Position numbers and translations under genes: made by a program | The notes under the pieces: model-generated | Told to the model about the DNA's origin: nothing | The model's database searches: none | Seen by the model: only the letters and a program-made list of their open reading frames with translations | Shown: positions 13,441-24,809 of the stretch, one piece after another | Layout of the letters: each line of letters starts with the position of its first letter | Position numbering within the stretch: position 1 is the stretch's first letter | Source of the DNA: Membranipora membranacea | Lineage: Eukaryota > Bryozoa > Gymnolaemata > Cheilostomatida > Membraniporidae | DNA: 64,000 bases | Assembly (NCBI GenBank): GCA_914767715.1 | Contig: OU612067.1 | Coordinates: 27,068,162 to 27,132,161 of the forward strand | Direction: 5' to 3'

Positions 13441-13544
13441 TTATCTATGTAGATGCTCTTCTAATTGCGATATCAAGACATGAGATCACAGATTCTAAAT
13501 CATGAAAAGATCCAATACTGCAAAAAAAAATGCCATATATCAAA

Positions 13545-13935
13545 AGGGTACCCGGCCATAATGCCATGGCCAAAATGCCATTGGGACAAAATGCCATTGC
13601 CATAATGCCATTGTCATAATGCCATGGCCATAATGCCATAGGTGAATACACCACTGCACAATATACCAATGCCAAAATACCAGTTGTACAAAACGCCAGT
13701 TGTGTCAACATACCAGTGGATATAAAGCCAGATGTGTCAAAATACCAATGGATATAAAGCCAGATTGGACATAATACCATGCGGGACAACATACCATATT
13801 CCAAAATACCATTGCCAAAATGCCAAAATATATAACCAAGGGAGATCAAGCCACGTTGTACTAGTCACATTGCAGCTGCGGATTGCTCGATCAGAGTAGG
13901 GGGTGGTTCAGTTCAGTTATGGCAAGTTAATTGAC
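13545..13935 (+). repeat. Inverted repeat left arm with ATGGCATT-type minisatellite
   Basis: Degenerate short tandem units of the form CATAATGCCATTG, followed by unique sequence ending in TCAGAGTAGGGGGTGGTTCA. The whole arm recurs in reverse complement at about 16030-16378. The open frames through the repeats encode only low-complexity peptides. Confidence 0.85.
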
Positions 13936-14579
13936 TCTCTAAATTTGACCAACTTTATGTCTTGGTTTGAAGGGTTTTGACTGGTCTTTTCTGATGCTAT
14001 TACCGGCGTCATGAAGGCTAGCATGATTGCACTCTGGCCCTACCAACACCCCCGGTATGAACTTTCTGAACAAGCCTATGCAATTTCTTAACAAGGACCT
14101 CTCTCTTCACTTGTTACTGGTTTTCATAAATTCAAGTTTGTTGGATCAAGCGTTGTATTCATGGTTTGTTATCATATTGAAAATATTTTGAATTGAGTAT
14201 GAAATTAATAAAAGTTTCTAAACTTTATATTCAAAAAGCATTTGTAATGGCATGATTTTTAGTTTTTCAAAAATATGAGAACTGTGACCCCTGTTTTAAT
14301 TCCCTTGATGTCAGACAGAGTCCTATCTGACTATCACTTGCGTTGCCCCAGAACTCTAATTCTAAATTCTGCTCAACGGCTGGACCGAGTGCTTGTATCA
14401 CCATCAGGGTTAAATCTAATTCCTTTTTCAGGCTTCTAAAATGTTCATAGATAGTTATGCTGTTCCTCTTTCTTCTAAAAAAGTTCTGGAATATGAGCTG
14501 TTAATCTTCTGGTTAAAAATGTTGTTCCAGGTCTCAAAAGGGTATTCTCATAGTTTATGACAAGACAGTTGGTGATACA

Positions 14580-15240
14580 CCATTCATTTATCAGAGGTAA
14601 ATTGCTCTTCGTACTTTCAGGTTCAGTGCTAAAATTATTAGTATTGCCAGCAAAAAAATTTCAATTTAGATCAGCTGATACATTCAGAAAGTCAACATTA
14701 TAAATTATAAATAGTGCTGGCCGAGAACTGAACCCTGGGGAGCACCGATCATGACAGGCAGTAAACCGATTTAATTCACTTACCAATACAAACTGTTTTC
14801 TATTTAAAAGATAATTTTTTAACAGTCGCTATGAGGGGGATAATATCTGAAAAAAATATCTGTTTACTTATTAGAACGGTGTGATTTATTGTATCAAAAG
14901 CTTTTGAAAGATATAAAATTAAACCCTGGGTCATTCTTCCATCAATAAAATGGCCGTAAAGTTGTTCCATTATAATATTGATTGTGTCAGTTGTACTGCG
15001 CCCATCTAATGCCAAATTTGTTACAATGATTTTCAAATTTCCTCTTTGGTATTTGAATGCTTTTTGCTTATTTTGTGAAGTTTAGTACCCTCTTTGGTGA
15101 GTGTAAATAACTGCTTAGTCATCCAAGGTTTCTTGATAGTAGGACGTTGATGCTTTCTGGCACTAATTTTGTTGCTGGCATTATCAATGCATGAGCTTGG
15201 TTTTCCATTAAAAGTTGGTGTCAGATATTTCTGTAACAAT
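14580..15240 (-). pseudogene. LINE reverse transcriptase relic (jockey/CR1-like)
   Basis: Minus-strand fragments in several frames. Near 15239-15033 a KPWMTKQL block matches the linker before the RT domain. Near 15036-14800 GRSTTDTINIIME and LSKAFDTINH match RT fingers. Near 14752-14730 the DNA still reads as GAPQGSVLG. Frameshifts and missing segments mean it cannot be active. It lies between the inverted-repeat arms. Confidence 0.75.
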
Positions 15241-15984
15241 TGTATAATTTCTTATAATAACACATTAATTTATTTTAGTTGTGTTCATCCGTAAGGAATT
15301 GTTGATCTGAAATGTTTAAATCTAAGGTGCACATTTTTATGTTCGGATTTAATAATAGTAATAGATAATATAAAATAATTATTTTGGTTTCACAAATTCC
15401 GGTTCGGGATCTAATAAGAATATAAAAATATTGGCTTCAACTCAACTTGCTTTAGTTTTTTGAAGCTAAGTCAAAATTTTTTTCTGGATTCAAATCAATG
15501 TTGATGTCACTAACAATAAGTCAGTTCGTGGGGAGCTAAATCCTCCAAAAAGCTGCCAAAGAGCCCAAGGGTGCCGGTAGACAGCGAGCACAGCGCACAC
15601 ATCTCGTCAAGACTCACCATCTGCACGCGTAATGCCTCATTGAAGAACTTAAGTTTTATTTGAGCCTATTTTCTCTGCTACAACAATGCAAAGATTATTT
15701 TGTACTCAGGTAGGGTTGGTCTGTACATGTGGTTTGTTTTATTTGTGAATAAATTTGTAAGTTACACTTCATGCGTATCACTATCCTCTGATCCCATTTT
15801 CTCTTTTGCTGCACATACCATTTGCTATTTATATAACATGGCAAGACAAAATCATTGCACCTCCAACACAGCAGACGGATGGTTCACAAACATGCCTTTA
15901 GTTGATATTTGAAGAATGGTTGGGAAATATTTATTACAAGTCACTAGCTCTCAGTTTGTGGATCCCAACAAACCCCAGATATAA

Positions 15985-16062
15985 TTGAAATTGAACGAAG
16001 AAACTTCGAGACTTGAACAGTGAAGGAGATGGCTCTAACCAACTGAACCACCCCCTACTCTG
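15985..16062 (-). other. tRNA-like segment, possible SINE head
   Basis: On the minus strand GGTTCAGTTGGTTAGAGCC resembles a pol III A box and GTTCAAGTCTC resembles a B box, about 35 bp apart. No clear acceptor-stem pairing is visible, so a tRNA-derived SINE head is likelier than a tRNA gene. Confidence 0.4.
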
Positions 16063-16378
16063 ATCAAGCAACCCGCAGCTATAATGTGACTAAAAAAATA
16101 CAACGTGGCTTGATCTCCTTTGGCTATATTATTTTGGCATTTTGGCAATGGTATTTTGGGATATGGTATATTGTCCCGCATGGTATTATGTCCAATCTGG
16201 CTTTATATCCACTGGTATTTTGACACAACTGGCGTTTTGTACAACTGGTATTTTGGCATTGGTATATTGTGCAGTGGTGTTTTCACCTATGGCATTATGG
16301 CCATGGCATTATGACAATGGCATTATGGCAATGGCATTTTGTCCCAATGGCATTTTGGCCATGGCATTTTGACACGGA
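16030..16378 (-). repeat. Inverted repeat right arm with minisatellite
   Basis: Reverse-complement partner of 13545-13935, matching over most of about 350 bp with small indels. The two arms flank about 2.1 kb that contains a LINE relic. Confidence 0.85.
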
Positions 16379-17733
16379 ATCATCAAAAGTTATGCAATGC
16401 TTAGGTTGAAGGTACTTTCCTGAAATTACCATATGACCACTCATTGGGTATTCTGCGCCCTACCCACCAAACAGAGCCAACACATTGGCTAGATTGTGCG
16501 CCTCATCCAAACATGTTCATCACACCCTTAGTAAAGATGGTAGGTTTGGCGTTTAATTTAAACAGGGAGTTCAGACAGCGTGTGAGGAAAAAAGACAGTA
16601 TGACAGCAGAACATGTCATCACCTGAGAAAAAGGAACTGTGTGTATTGCTGACAAAACAGAGGGAAGCAGCGACTCAATTAACTCTCTAAACTCAGTAAC
16701 AAATTCAACAATCCTGACACTAAAGAGGAAAAGGAATGGACACAATTAACTTTCTGGGAATAAATTTGAGATACTGATTAAACAAACAACTTCATGCAAT
16801 TGGGGAGAAAAATTTGTTTTAGTCATCGCTTGACGCAGCCAGGAGTTGCGCGCTCATATGCATCACAGCCGCTCACAAGCACAAATCTACGCTAGCGACA
16901 ATACAGGTAGGTGGATGAGAGATAAATTGAGGGAAGTAGTATGGATAATGGCTACTAGTTCAGTTCCCAGTCAAATATAAATATTTTTGTACAGTAGATG
17001 TAAATTTGTGATAAGAGTCTGTACTCTTCACTTGGACAGGCAGATATGTTTGTTGAAATAATGAGCAGCAACAATCCTTTCGGCAGAGACTACAAAGTTC
17101 CTCTGTAACAAGACAATATCGATTGAACAGAATAATCGCTCGACTCACTGCCGAACACTAAGAGCTGCCTGATGGGACCCCCTGGAAATTGAAGACAAAT
17201 AATTTAAAAATAGATGTTACATTAACGATTGCTACAGAATACAGATCGATTGAATCCAACAGTATGAATATTACTATTAATTACAGTAGCAGGAGATACC
17301 CCTAAATATTACTCAAATTGTCTTGTGATATTGATCAACTAAAATATCCATGATGGATTCCTATAGCCATACCAGAACTGGCAGAAACACTGAAACCATA
17401 GAGTTTTGATTTTTGTTTCTGGTTTGGATCTTTTGACATTTCTGCTTGAGTAGTGCAGCCAGCAATGTGTAGCTTTAAAAAGCGTGATAAATAGGCTGGT
17501 ACGGTACTTATCTAAATTTGATATGCAGGCAGACCACTGCAGTGTTAGGGTTCGTTTAATTAAAGGGAAATCGAAAAATTGATAAAAGCAATTGAAAAAT
17601 GAAAAAAAGTATTTTCTTGCATAATGATAAAACAAGATGTAAGGTTCATGGTCATAGCAGACTTCAATCATCTGATCAAAAATTCAACTATTCTAAACAT
17701 TGCTACTGATCCCTTTTCTTGCCTGCCCCTGCC
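16379..17733. other. Intergenic region without recognisable gene
   Basis: AT-rich sequence between the inverted repeat and the last exon of peroxidase copy A. The short open frames on both strands lack splice context and family resemblance. I see nothing else. Confidence 0.4.
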
Positions 17734-18013
17734 TCAACCTTGCCGTGGTCCTGGTTTAGCAGTGCGCGGTCCAGCAGTGAGGGGCCTAGGTCCTACTGGA
17801 CGTGGTCCTGGCCCAGCAGATGGTGTTCCAAGGACTGGAGCAGGAGCTGTTCCTCCCGCATCACTTATACTTTCAAGAGTGATAACACCAATATTCTCTA
17901 TCAACTTAGTGAAAGCCTGAAACAGCAGGTGATTATTGTCAGTACTTTTGAAACAATAAACAAAAAAGAGAATGGGAATAGCCCATGTCACTTCGTGAAG
18001 ATACATGGGTAGG

Positions 18014-18017
18014 TTAA
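18014..18017. repeat. TTAA target site duplication, left
   Basis: TTAA directly abuts the left terminal inverted repeat and matches the TTAA at 24806-24809. Confidence 0.85.
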
Positions 18018-18619
18018 AGGGCAACCAAGGTTTCACATAGCTCAGAAGCTAACTTATAATGCAGTATTACACCCTTATGACCCAGCTTTTGACCCAGAAT
18101 AATCCAGATTGTACAATATCAGATGTTATTTATCCAATATACATACATTCCATAAATGTGATACAATAATTTATGTCAGAAAACAGGTGAAATATGAAGA
18201 GGTGTTTTACACAAATGGCACACTGATTTCTGTCAGAGTCCATTAAATGATTAATTGCGCATGTGCAGTGACCTGGAAAATGATAGGGAACGGCTAATAA
18301 CGAGGATTAACGAGTAGTATCATATTGTTTATTATGCTGTGCTGGCTGTGCGGTACATTTATCAAATACAGATTGGCTGTTTCCGGTTTCCTGCTTGAGA
18401 TTGTGGATCTTAGTCTAATTTTGGGATGTATGGTTGGTAAGTATGAGCACCCCTGATATGAAAGTAAGTCAGAATATCTCGGTATAACTTTCTTTCCTCG
18501 TGTGTATCTGAAAGTTTGAGACTGTGGTGGAATTAGTTTTCCTAACATTATCCTTTGAAAAGTTGAATAGTACACCATTTATCTACTTTGTTTCGTATCT
18601 GCTAAGTTGCATTTTTACC

Positions 18620-19423
18620 ATGCATGAGTGTGATGATGGGATGGAAGTTGATGGTACTAGTTGTGAGCCTGCCAATATGATTGATAATGATGACATTGAT
18701 TGTGGTGAGAGTGAATGTGCTGATCAGCATGCTGTTGTTGCTGAATCTGTGAGAGGTGAAGGGAGTAGTAGTAGTGGACCCAGACCTTATTCATTTGCCC
18801 CTGTGAAGGCCTGTTCTGGGAAATATATGGCACTTTCAACCCCAACCTTGTCCCAGGGAGTTTTATTTGCCCTGGCTGAAGAAGAGGAGGATGAGGGTGA
18901 TGACAGTGATAGTAGTAGTAGTAGTAGTAGCAGCAGTACAACAACATCTTTCAATACCAGTGTAAATCTCATGGATGGCCCAATAAATATGCCTGGTTGT
19001 CTGTGTGGTCGATGCCTATGTATGGAGAAAGAATGTGAGAATGTGTGTTGCCTGCAAGAAAACTTTGATGGTGTTATATTTAGGAATGGATTTGTGCCTG
19101 GCCCTGATTCTTTTGTGTGTATGTCTGTGGAGATCCAACACATTCTTGACCCCATCACGCTTGGCCTGGCATGGCAGCGTCAGCAGATGTTGAAAGGCTT
19201 GAAGGACCAACTGTCATTTAGAGTTATTAAGAACCGAGAGTACCGCCACCATGCTTACGTTTGTTATGTGCAGCTGGTCCATGGGTTGATAGGTAAAAGA
19301 CACCGTAAAGTGATTCCATCATGTGTGGTCAACTATATTAGGCAGTTGTGGCCAGACCCTAATGGGCGATACGTTGGATTCCGTGCGCCTGAACAGGTAG
19401 AGGCAATTCAATCGATTGAATGA
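18620..19423 (+). CDS. P2X7 cytoplasmic (ballast) domain-like protein inside transposon
   Basis: 267 aa, single exon as read. I take the ATG at 18620 (context TTTACCATG) rather than the upstream 18524, which would add a hydrophobic stretch ahead of the acidic part. Residues about 1-115 are acidic and Ser-rich with poly-Glu and poly-Ser runs. Then CLCGRCLCM, ECENVCC, an HxLDP-like segment (HILDPITLGLAW), YRHHAYVCYVQLVHGLIG, RKVIPSCVVNYIRQLWPDPN and GRYVGF follow in order. This matches the Cys-rich, zinc-binding C-terminal domain of P2X7 receptors, which is known to occur alone in invertebrate proteins. There is no channel part. It is encoded within the Kolobok-like element and converges on the transposase gene. 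Its function in the element is unknown; accessory DNA- or protein-binding is a guess. Confidence 0.8.
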   Translation: MHECDDGMEVDGTSCEPANMIDNDDIDCGESECADQHAVVAESVRGEGSSSSGPRPYSFAPVKACSGKYMALSTPTLSQGVLFALAEEEEDEGDDSDSSSSSSSSSTTTSFNTSVNLMDGPINMPGCLCGRCLCMEKECENVCCLQENFDGVIFRNGFVPGPDSFVCMSVEIQHILDPITLGLAWQRQQMLKGLKDQLSFRVIKNREYRHHAYVCYVQLVHGLIGKRHRKVIPSCVVNYIRQLWPDPNGRYVGFRAPEQVEAIQSIE

Positions 19424-19770
19424 TCATGTGATTGATATGAAGTGAGAGAGTGGCTGTTGTTCTGATTTTATATATATAAATGTATGTATATACGTTGATG
19501 ATGGAAACAATTGAATGATCATCTGATTGACATGAAATGTGAAAGTGACTGTCGTTCTGAGTTTATATATATAAATGTATGTATATACGTTGATGATGGA
19601 AACGATTGAATGATCATCTGATTGACATGAAATGTGTAAGTGACTGTTGTTCTGAGTTTATATATATATAAATGTATGTATATACGTTGATGATGGAAAC
19701 GATTGAATGATCATCTGATTGACATGAATTGAGTGAGTGGCTCGTTTATATAAATATATGTACATACGTT
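19409..19770 (+). repeat. Tandem repeat, unit about 96 bp, about 3.7 copies
   Basis: Units start with ATTGAATGATCAT at 415, 510, 605 and 702 (plus 19000), so the periods are 95, 95 and 97 bp. Each unit contains a TATATATAAATGTATG block. The first unit includes the stop codon of the P2X7-like ORF, so the repeat grew from the 3' end of that gene. It fills most of the gap to the transposase gene. Confidence 0.88.
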
Positions 19771-19897
19771 GTATTAACTAACAAGGAAAAATGTATAACA
19801 AAAATTTATGTTCATAGTTATTTGTTGTGTTAACGTTGTAGATTATGGAGACAAGTCAGGCAAAAAACCAGTCTACAAATCAGGTCATGGTGTGAAG

Positions 19898-22800
19898 TCA
19901 GAATCTGGTCATATACTTCTCCTTAAGTTCTGCCAAAGATGGTTTCACTGCTGCTTTCGAGATCTTGGTAGAAGGTATCTAAAACATACATAATTTAATA
20001 ATAGTATTACTTAATTTGAGACGATTGATAGGTTATCAGACTATTATTATTGGTGTATCGACAACCTCCTTGGCATAAAAGTCACTTATTCAGTTCAAAA
20101 TGCTATTTTCAGAGTTGCTCCCCCATTGACCAGAGTGGGGGCAACTCTGAATGTAGGCTTTATCTAATATTGATTTCTCTCTGCACGCTCGGTTGAGACA
20201 AAAATAAGATGATAGCATTAAATAACCACATACCACTGAACAATTTTTGGTGTGCTCCGATGCTGTAGCCATGATCCTTGCCCTGATCCTCTCTCTGAAA
20301 CTGTATGTCCTTTGTACATACACCTTCCTTAGCCTGTAAGCCTTTGAGGCCTTCGACCAGGTCATCCTCATCACTGGATCTCCATTCTCATCTGTAAATT
20401 ATAACAAATTCAATATATTGACCTTGATGTGTTATTGAAAATGCAATTTACCAGAATTCTCTGGGAGCTTATTTTGTTATCTGAGCAGTCATGATATCAG
20501 TTTGATGACATACCTTTCTTCACATCTCGGTTACAATTCTCGTTATGATCCAGAATAGCCAATTGAACACGGCCATTGTATGCTGAGGGCTCGTAATCAA
20601 TTCTTTTGGATGCATAACTCAGCAACAAGCTGTGGAGGACTTCTAGTACTCCTGTATGCTGGCCATGTGCCGTCTGCCTTAACTGACTCAGAAAGTTGGC
20701 ATTAGAGATATGGCTCAGCAGAACTCTGTGAGCAGGACCGTCTTTTTCAAGCCATGCAATACTCCTGTCAGCGTCCCTAAAAAAGTTTCATGATGAATGA
20801 GCAATTTGGTAAAGCTGATGCAGTGAACGCGCTATGATATTGAAATTGTTATGAAAATTATTCTTTGCTTTTTTTTATAGGTTGTGAAGAATGATGGAGC
20901 ATTATTGTATACTGATGATGGCAGCAACAGAATGGATTGCGCTCAATGGATTATAGACCTTAACCAAACGCTACTACGTATGAATTCTCAGCTTAATCGT
21001 GAAATACCTAGATATGGTGTCATGGAGACACTTCTTAAACTTTGTGGTGAATGGAAAGCCACTATGGACATCAATGACGTGAAAGGCGACACTTGTGAAC
21101 ATTTCAACCAATAACTCAGCATCACCCCCGCAGTTTGCAGCCGACCACCAGAGGTGATTAGTGATCTCCGGGATCCAGGGTAGCAATTTTCTTTCTTCCT
21201 ATATCACAGAAAACAAAACGGATTATGTACCTGAAAATAACACAAACGCGGACTAAACCATACATCCCCAGGTACGGACTGATGCTATGCTCTGGACCCT
21301 TTTATTTTCTGTTACTCCTATCATCCCTGTTACTCGCTATCTGAAATATGAAAACAAGATTTGCTGACTGCTCTGTTACTGTTACTTGATTTATCATTAA
21401 TAATATAAATTTGATGATGTCCTTCAAACTCTCAATGTCACCTTTGTTTTGCACTTTTTGTTCAGGTTTTTAGTAATGTTTTTGGCCATATGCCAAACAT
21501 CAAGCCCGTGCAATATATTTGGTTCATTTTTTCTCATGTGAGCCCGGATTGAAATTGAGCCATCAGTGGTGATGCTCTTCAGTTTAGCTCCCAGGTCAGC
21601 CTTGGCTTCGGTGACAAGCTCCACAAAAGCCTCCTTCTCAGCCATGGTGCTGGAGCTGGTTTCAGCGCACTGCTTAGTCAAGTTGTAGGCCACTTCTCCA
21701 GTACGCTTTAAAATTAATATAAGATCTATGTGAAAACTATGATTGTTGGAAATTCAGACTTCTAGGTTGTCGAAAAGTTGTCGTTGCCAATTTGCAGCTT
21801 GTCGAAACTTCCCATCATAAATGGTAATTGTGCAGAAAGTTTCCATCGGCCAGACATGTTTACCATGGAGTCAATATAAGCTAGAGGTTAGCGATGACTT
21901 AATGTTAGCTAGCTCAAGGCTAAATCTTACTAACTAATGTTGGCTAACTTTTCCCTCTGTCAATACTTTTCCCCTCTATGCTAGTCTAAGTGCTCAGACT
22001 CCAAGGCGCAGGGAGTTACTTGCGCAAGTAACTCCCTGCGCCTTGGAGTCTGAGCACTTAGACTACCTCTATGCAGTAAATAGTGGTAAATGCATGCAAG
22101 CTGTTTTGAACCAGTGATAAGTCACTACTTACTCCATCAACCATAGTGTAGGTGCAATAGCGAGCACAGTGTCCTGGGGAATCATATCTCCCGTCGCCTG
22201 CCAACACAATATCACCTGAAAATAAAGTGTTCAATTAAAAATTTAATCAGCAAGCAGTTTATCCATAACATGACATATTCCAGTTCAGCATTGTGTCAAC
22301 AACCACTACCTACTTATCTCCCAAGTTAATATGACTGCTGTACCTTTCAGTTTGAGGTTTTCTTTAACTTTTCCGATTACTTCATTAAACTCGGCAGAAA
22401 CAGCCGGCAGCACAACATTCTTCTGGTAGTCGTGATAAGTTGATGAGCTAAGAAATTGGATGTTCTCATCCTCCATGAACTTTGAAATCCCTGTATATGA
22501 TTGGCCGCTGCAAAATCAAGAGGAATGTGGACCTATTGGACTGGCTTCTTGTACGAATTAGAAGGAATTTAGAAGTCTTTCCTTAGCGTAGATTGCTATT
22601 ACCAGGGACAAGCTTTGTCCTAAATTCACTAAGGCTAGTAGATTTTGAATTTCTCAGTTATATACCAAAGCAATTTTGTAATGGATCATGTCAAATAAAC
22701 ATACGTGAGGAATATGGAGCTAGAGATGTCCACATTCCCCATAGCTTTTCTTCCTAACGCAGGCTGAGAGTGCCACGTCCGCTGATACGAGCACTTGGTA

Positions 22801-24477
22801 CATCTAGTCCATACGATCAGCATGCTGCCCTTATGTTCACTAAAACCATACTTGAGGGTGCTGTTACATCTGTCACATTTAATCTGTTGAAAGTCAAACA
22901 TTATCTTTTATCAGCTGGAATTTTAAAATTCAAGTGTGCACATTCCGCTCTTCTCTGACATGTGAATTCGAACGCTTGAGAAGTTGCCTTTCCCTTCACA
23001 TTAATACTTGTAATAATAATCAATATCAATCTTAATCAAGACTTACCAAGTTAAATAGCTCAGCTATAGCAGACTGGTAAATAATATGCTTTCGTGTGGG
23101 ATCTATCTCCTGTACGGAGCTTTCGAAAGAATCTGCTTCGTCTTCAGCGTAACCTGAAGGTGTATAGCTGCTGTCCTCAGGGTCCAACACTGGATAACAA
23201 TACAGAAGCAGAAAATGTATGCAAGTTTTTTTCTGTGTTATTGAACTCCAGCATCCCTCGGATAACACTCCATCCTGTTCAAAGCTTGAGCTCTAGACTA
23301 TCTAACTCAACTCAAAACTTTACTTTTTCTGCTCAGTGAACTTTCAACTTCCAGAAATGGCTGATACATGTATTACCAGTAACATATCAATATATTTGTT
23401 TAGCTGGAGAAAAAATTCTATTACCATCATCAGAAACATCCACATCTGAAGCCTCAGAGTACACAAATCCCATGGCAGCATCAGTTGGGGCATAGTTTTC
23501 CTGCAATATGAATAACAGTTATTCAGCTGTAGATTTTCCAGTCTTGACTTATTTTCGGTCAGCCTAGCAGAGCTAAGGACACATCCATAAATTCTAATAT
23601 GCATCGTTTACATTTGAATATAGCAACAGAGCGCTGTTTGGATAGTAAAGATTACTATAACCGTCACAAAACAGAAACATGTCATCATTAAATAGTTCAC
23701 TCAATCTACCTTAGCAGGTATCTCTTGCTCCTCCATCAAGGTCTTGAGACGCTTGGGGCCAGGCTCTACAGGGGTTGAGTGCATGAACTCAGGTTTGGTA
23801 TACTGCAAAACATAGATGAACTAATTGTTGCTGCGGTTTCTTGAATTATCTTATGTGTTAAAATGGTCATCAGTACATGGTGTGTTTTCAATCATCAGCT
23901 ACTCATGAAGGGAACAGGGGTGAAGTAAACTTGCTAATGAATTGTGAGTTGGTCACTCCTTTAGGATCTTGTCTATGGAACTTGAAAAACAACTGAGTCA
24001 AGATGATGTTATGTTTTACGCAGGAGTTATGGCGTAGTATGCATGGTTTTTTAACCTCACCTTTACACTATCAGTCTGTGTGTCAGCTGTACACATATCC
24101 AACACAGTTTGAGTAGACATACTACTGTTTGCTGTTATCTCATCTGTTTGAGTTGACATGTCTTTTTGTCCTGAAAATTGTTGAGGGACAACCCCATGTC
24201 TTATGTGTTTTGCTAGAGAGCAACCCTTCTTTACAGTGTACACAAAATCTTGTTGATCAAAATGCAGGGAACATATTTTGAACCTAGTAAACCCTATATT
24301 GCAGAAGTTATGCAACTCAAAATCTAGGTACCATCAGGGAGAATGGTACCATCCACTTTGATAAAGATAAAGATGAGCTAGTTTTGCAGGTATAGAGTGG
24401 AATGTTATGTCTGAGCTAGATGTTGAGGATTTGCAGTGTTTGAAGAAACATGTCTTGGTTGAAGAGAATGCCATCAT
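19898..24477 (-). CDS. THAP-domain transposase, Kolobok-like, 13 exons
   Basis: Exons: 24477-24357, 24293-24061, 23802-23710, 23500-23425, 23189-23047, 22883-22705, 22507-22344, 22215-22133, 21705-21442, 21198-21008, 20776-20514, 20391-20234, 19978-19898. Together they give 682 aa with every junction in phase. Exon 1 (TCFFKHCK, FHSIP) and exon 2 (ICSLHF, GVVPQQF) form an N-terminal THAP zinc finger of C2CH type. Later landmarks are a CxxC pair (IKCDRCNSTL, TRCTKC), GDGRYDSPGH, TTDGSIS, HGLDVWHMAKN, LLPWIPEITNHLWW and HTGVLEVLHSLLL, as in Kolobok-type transposases (recalled family pattern). The Asp residues in GDGR and GLDVWH are candidates for the catalytic centre. Weakest call: the exon 1 donor (CAAA|GTGGAT), which leaves a short THAP loop. 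The gene should mobilise the surrounding element. Confidence 0.82.
21982..22065. mobile_element. 84-bp perfect palindrome flanked by 9-bp direct repeats
   Basis: Two 42-bp arms meet without a spacer at TTGC|GCAA (22023/22024) and match exactly. CCTCTATGC lies immediately outside both ends (21973-21981 and 22066-22074). It sits in intron 8 of the transposase gene. The 9-bp direct repeats point to insertion of a tiny foldback element rather than local inversion. Confidence 0.85.
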
Positions 24478-24805
24478 TTATTGTTATTGCTAGAGGAATT
24501 ACACATCAAATTTGCCGCGATCAATACTACTGGTACAATAGAATGATAAGTGATGCAAGGCATTCAGTAATCATAATGACTTTTTATTGTTGTTGTCTGC
24601 ATGCATTCAGTAAGTTCTCAGACTAACAGAAAAATCCGTAGTATTTCCAGGTCACTTTACAGCCTCAAACAAATGAAGATTATTTTTATTTCAAGAGCTC
24701 GTAACTCCAATTTATTAATTTAAATTTATCAAAAAAGTGATATCACAGTCATGATAGAGTACCTCAGTCATTATAAGCTCAATAGATTGAAACCATGGTT
24801 GCCCT

Positions 24806-24809
24806 TTAA
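24806..24809. repeat. TTAA target site duplication, right
   Basis: TTAA directly abuts the right terminal inverted repeat and pairs with 18014-18017. Confidence 0.85.

Larger units (their letters stand above)
18018..24805. mobile_element. Kolobok-like DNA transposon with TTAA target duplication
   Basis: Left end AGGGCAACCAAGGTTTCA (18018-18035) and right end TGAAACCATGGTTGCCCT (24788-24805) are inverted with one mismatch in 18. An inner CTTATAATG also recurs in inverted orientation. TTAA flanks the element on both sides, at 18014-18017 and 24806-24809. Inside are an intact THAP transposase gene (minus) and a P2X7-cytoplasmic-domain ORF (plus), tail to tail. TTAA duplication plus a THAP transposase is the known signature of the Kolobok superfamily; piggyBac also uses TTAA but its transposase has no THAP domain. 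It sits in intron 7 of peroxidase copy A. The intact coding frames suggest a fairly young insertion. Confidence 0.88.

Noticed and set aside
13445-13849. 134-codon minus-strand frame and the matching plus-strand frames at 16120-16372
   Set aside because: They are translations of the GGCATTATGGC-type minisatellite.
15985-16062. Functional tRNA gene
   Set aside because: Only A-box and B-box-like motifs were visible; no acceptor or anticodon stem could be paired.
20884-21114. 76-codon plus-strand frame
   Set aside because: Antisense to exon 10 of the THAP transposase, whose frame, splice sites and family motifs are much stronger.
18018-24805. piggyBac as the identity of the TTAA element
   Set aside because: The transposase begins with a THAP finger and has the GDGRYDSPGH and HGLDVWH blocks; nothing resembles a piggyBac transposase.
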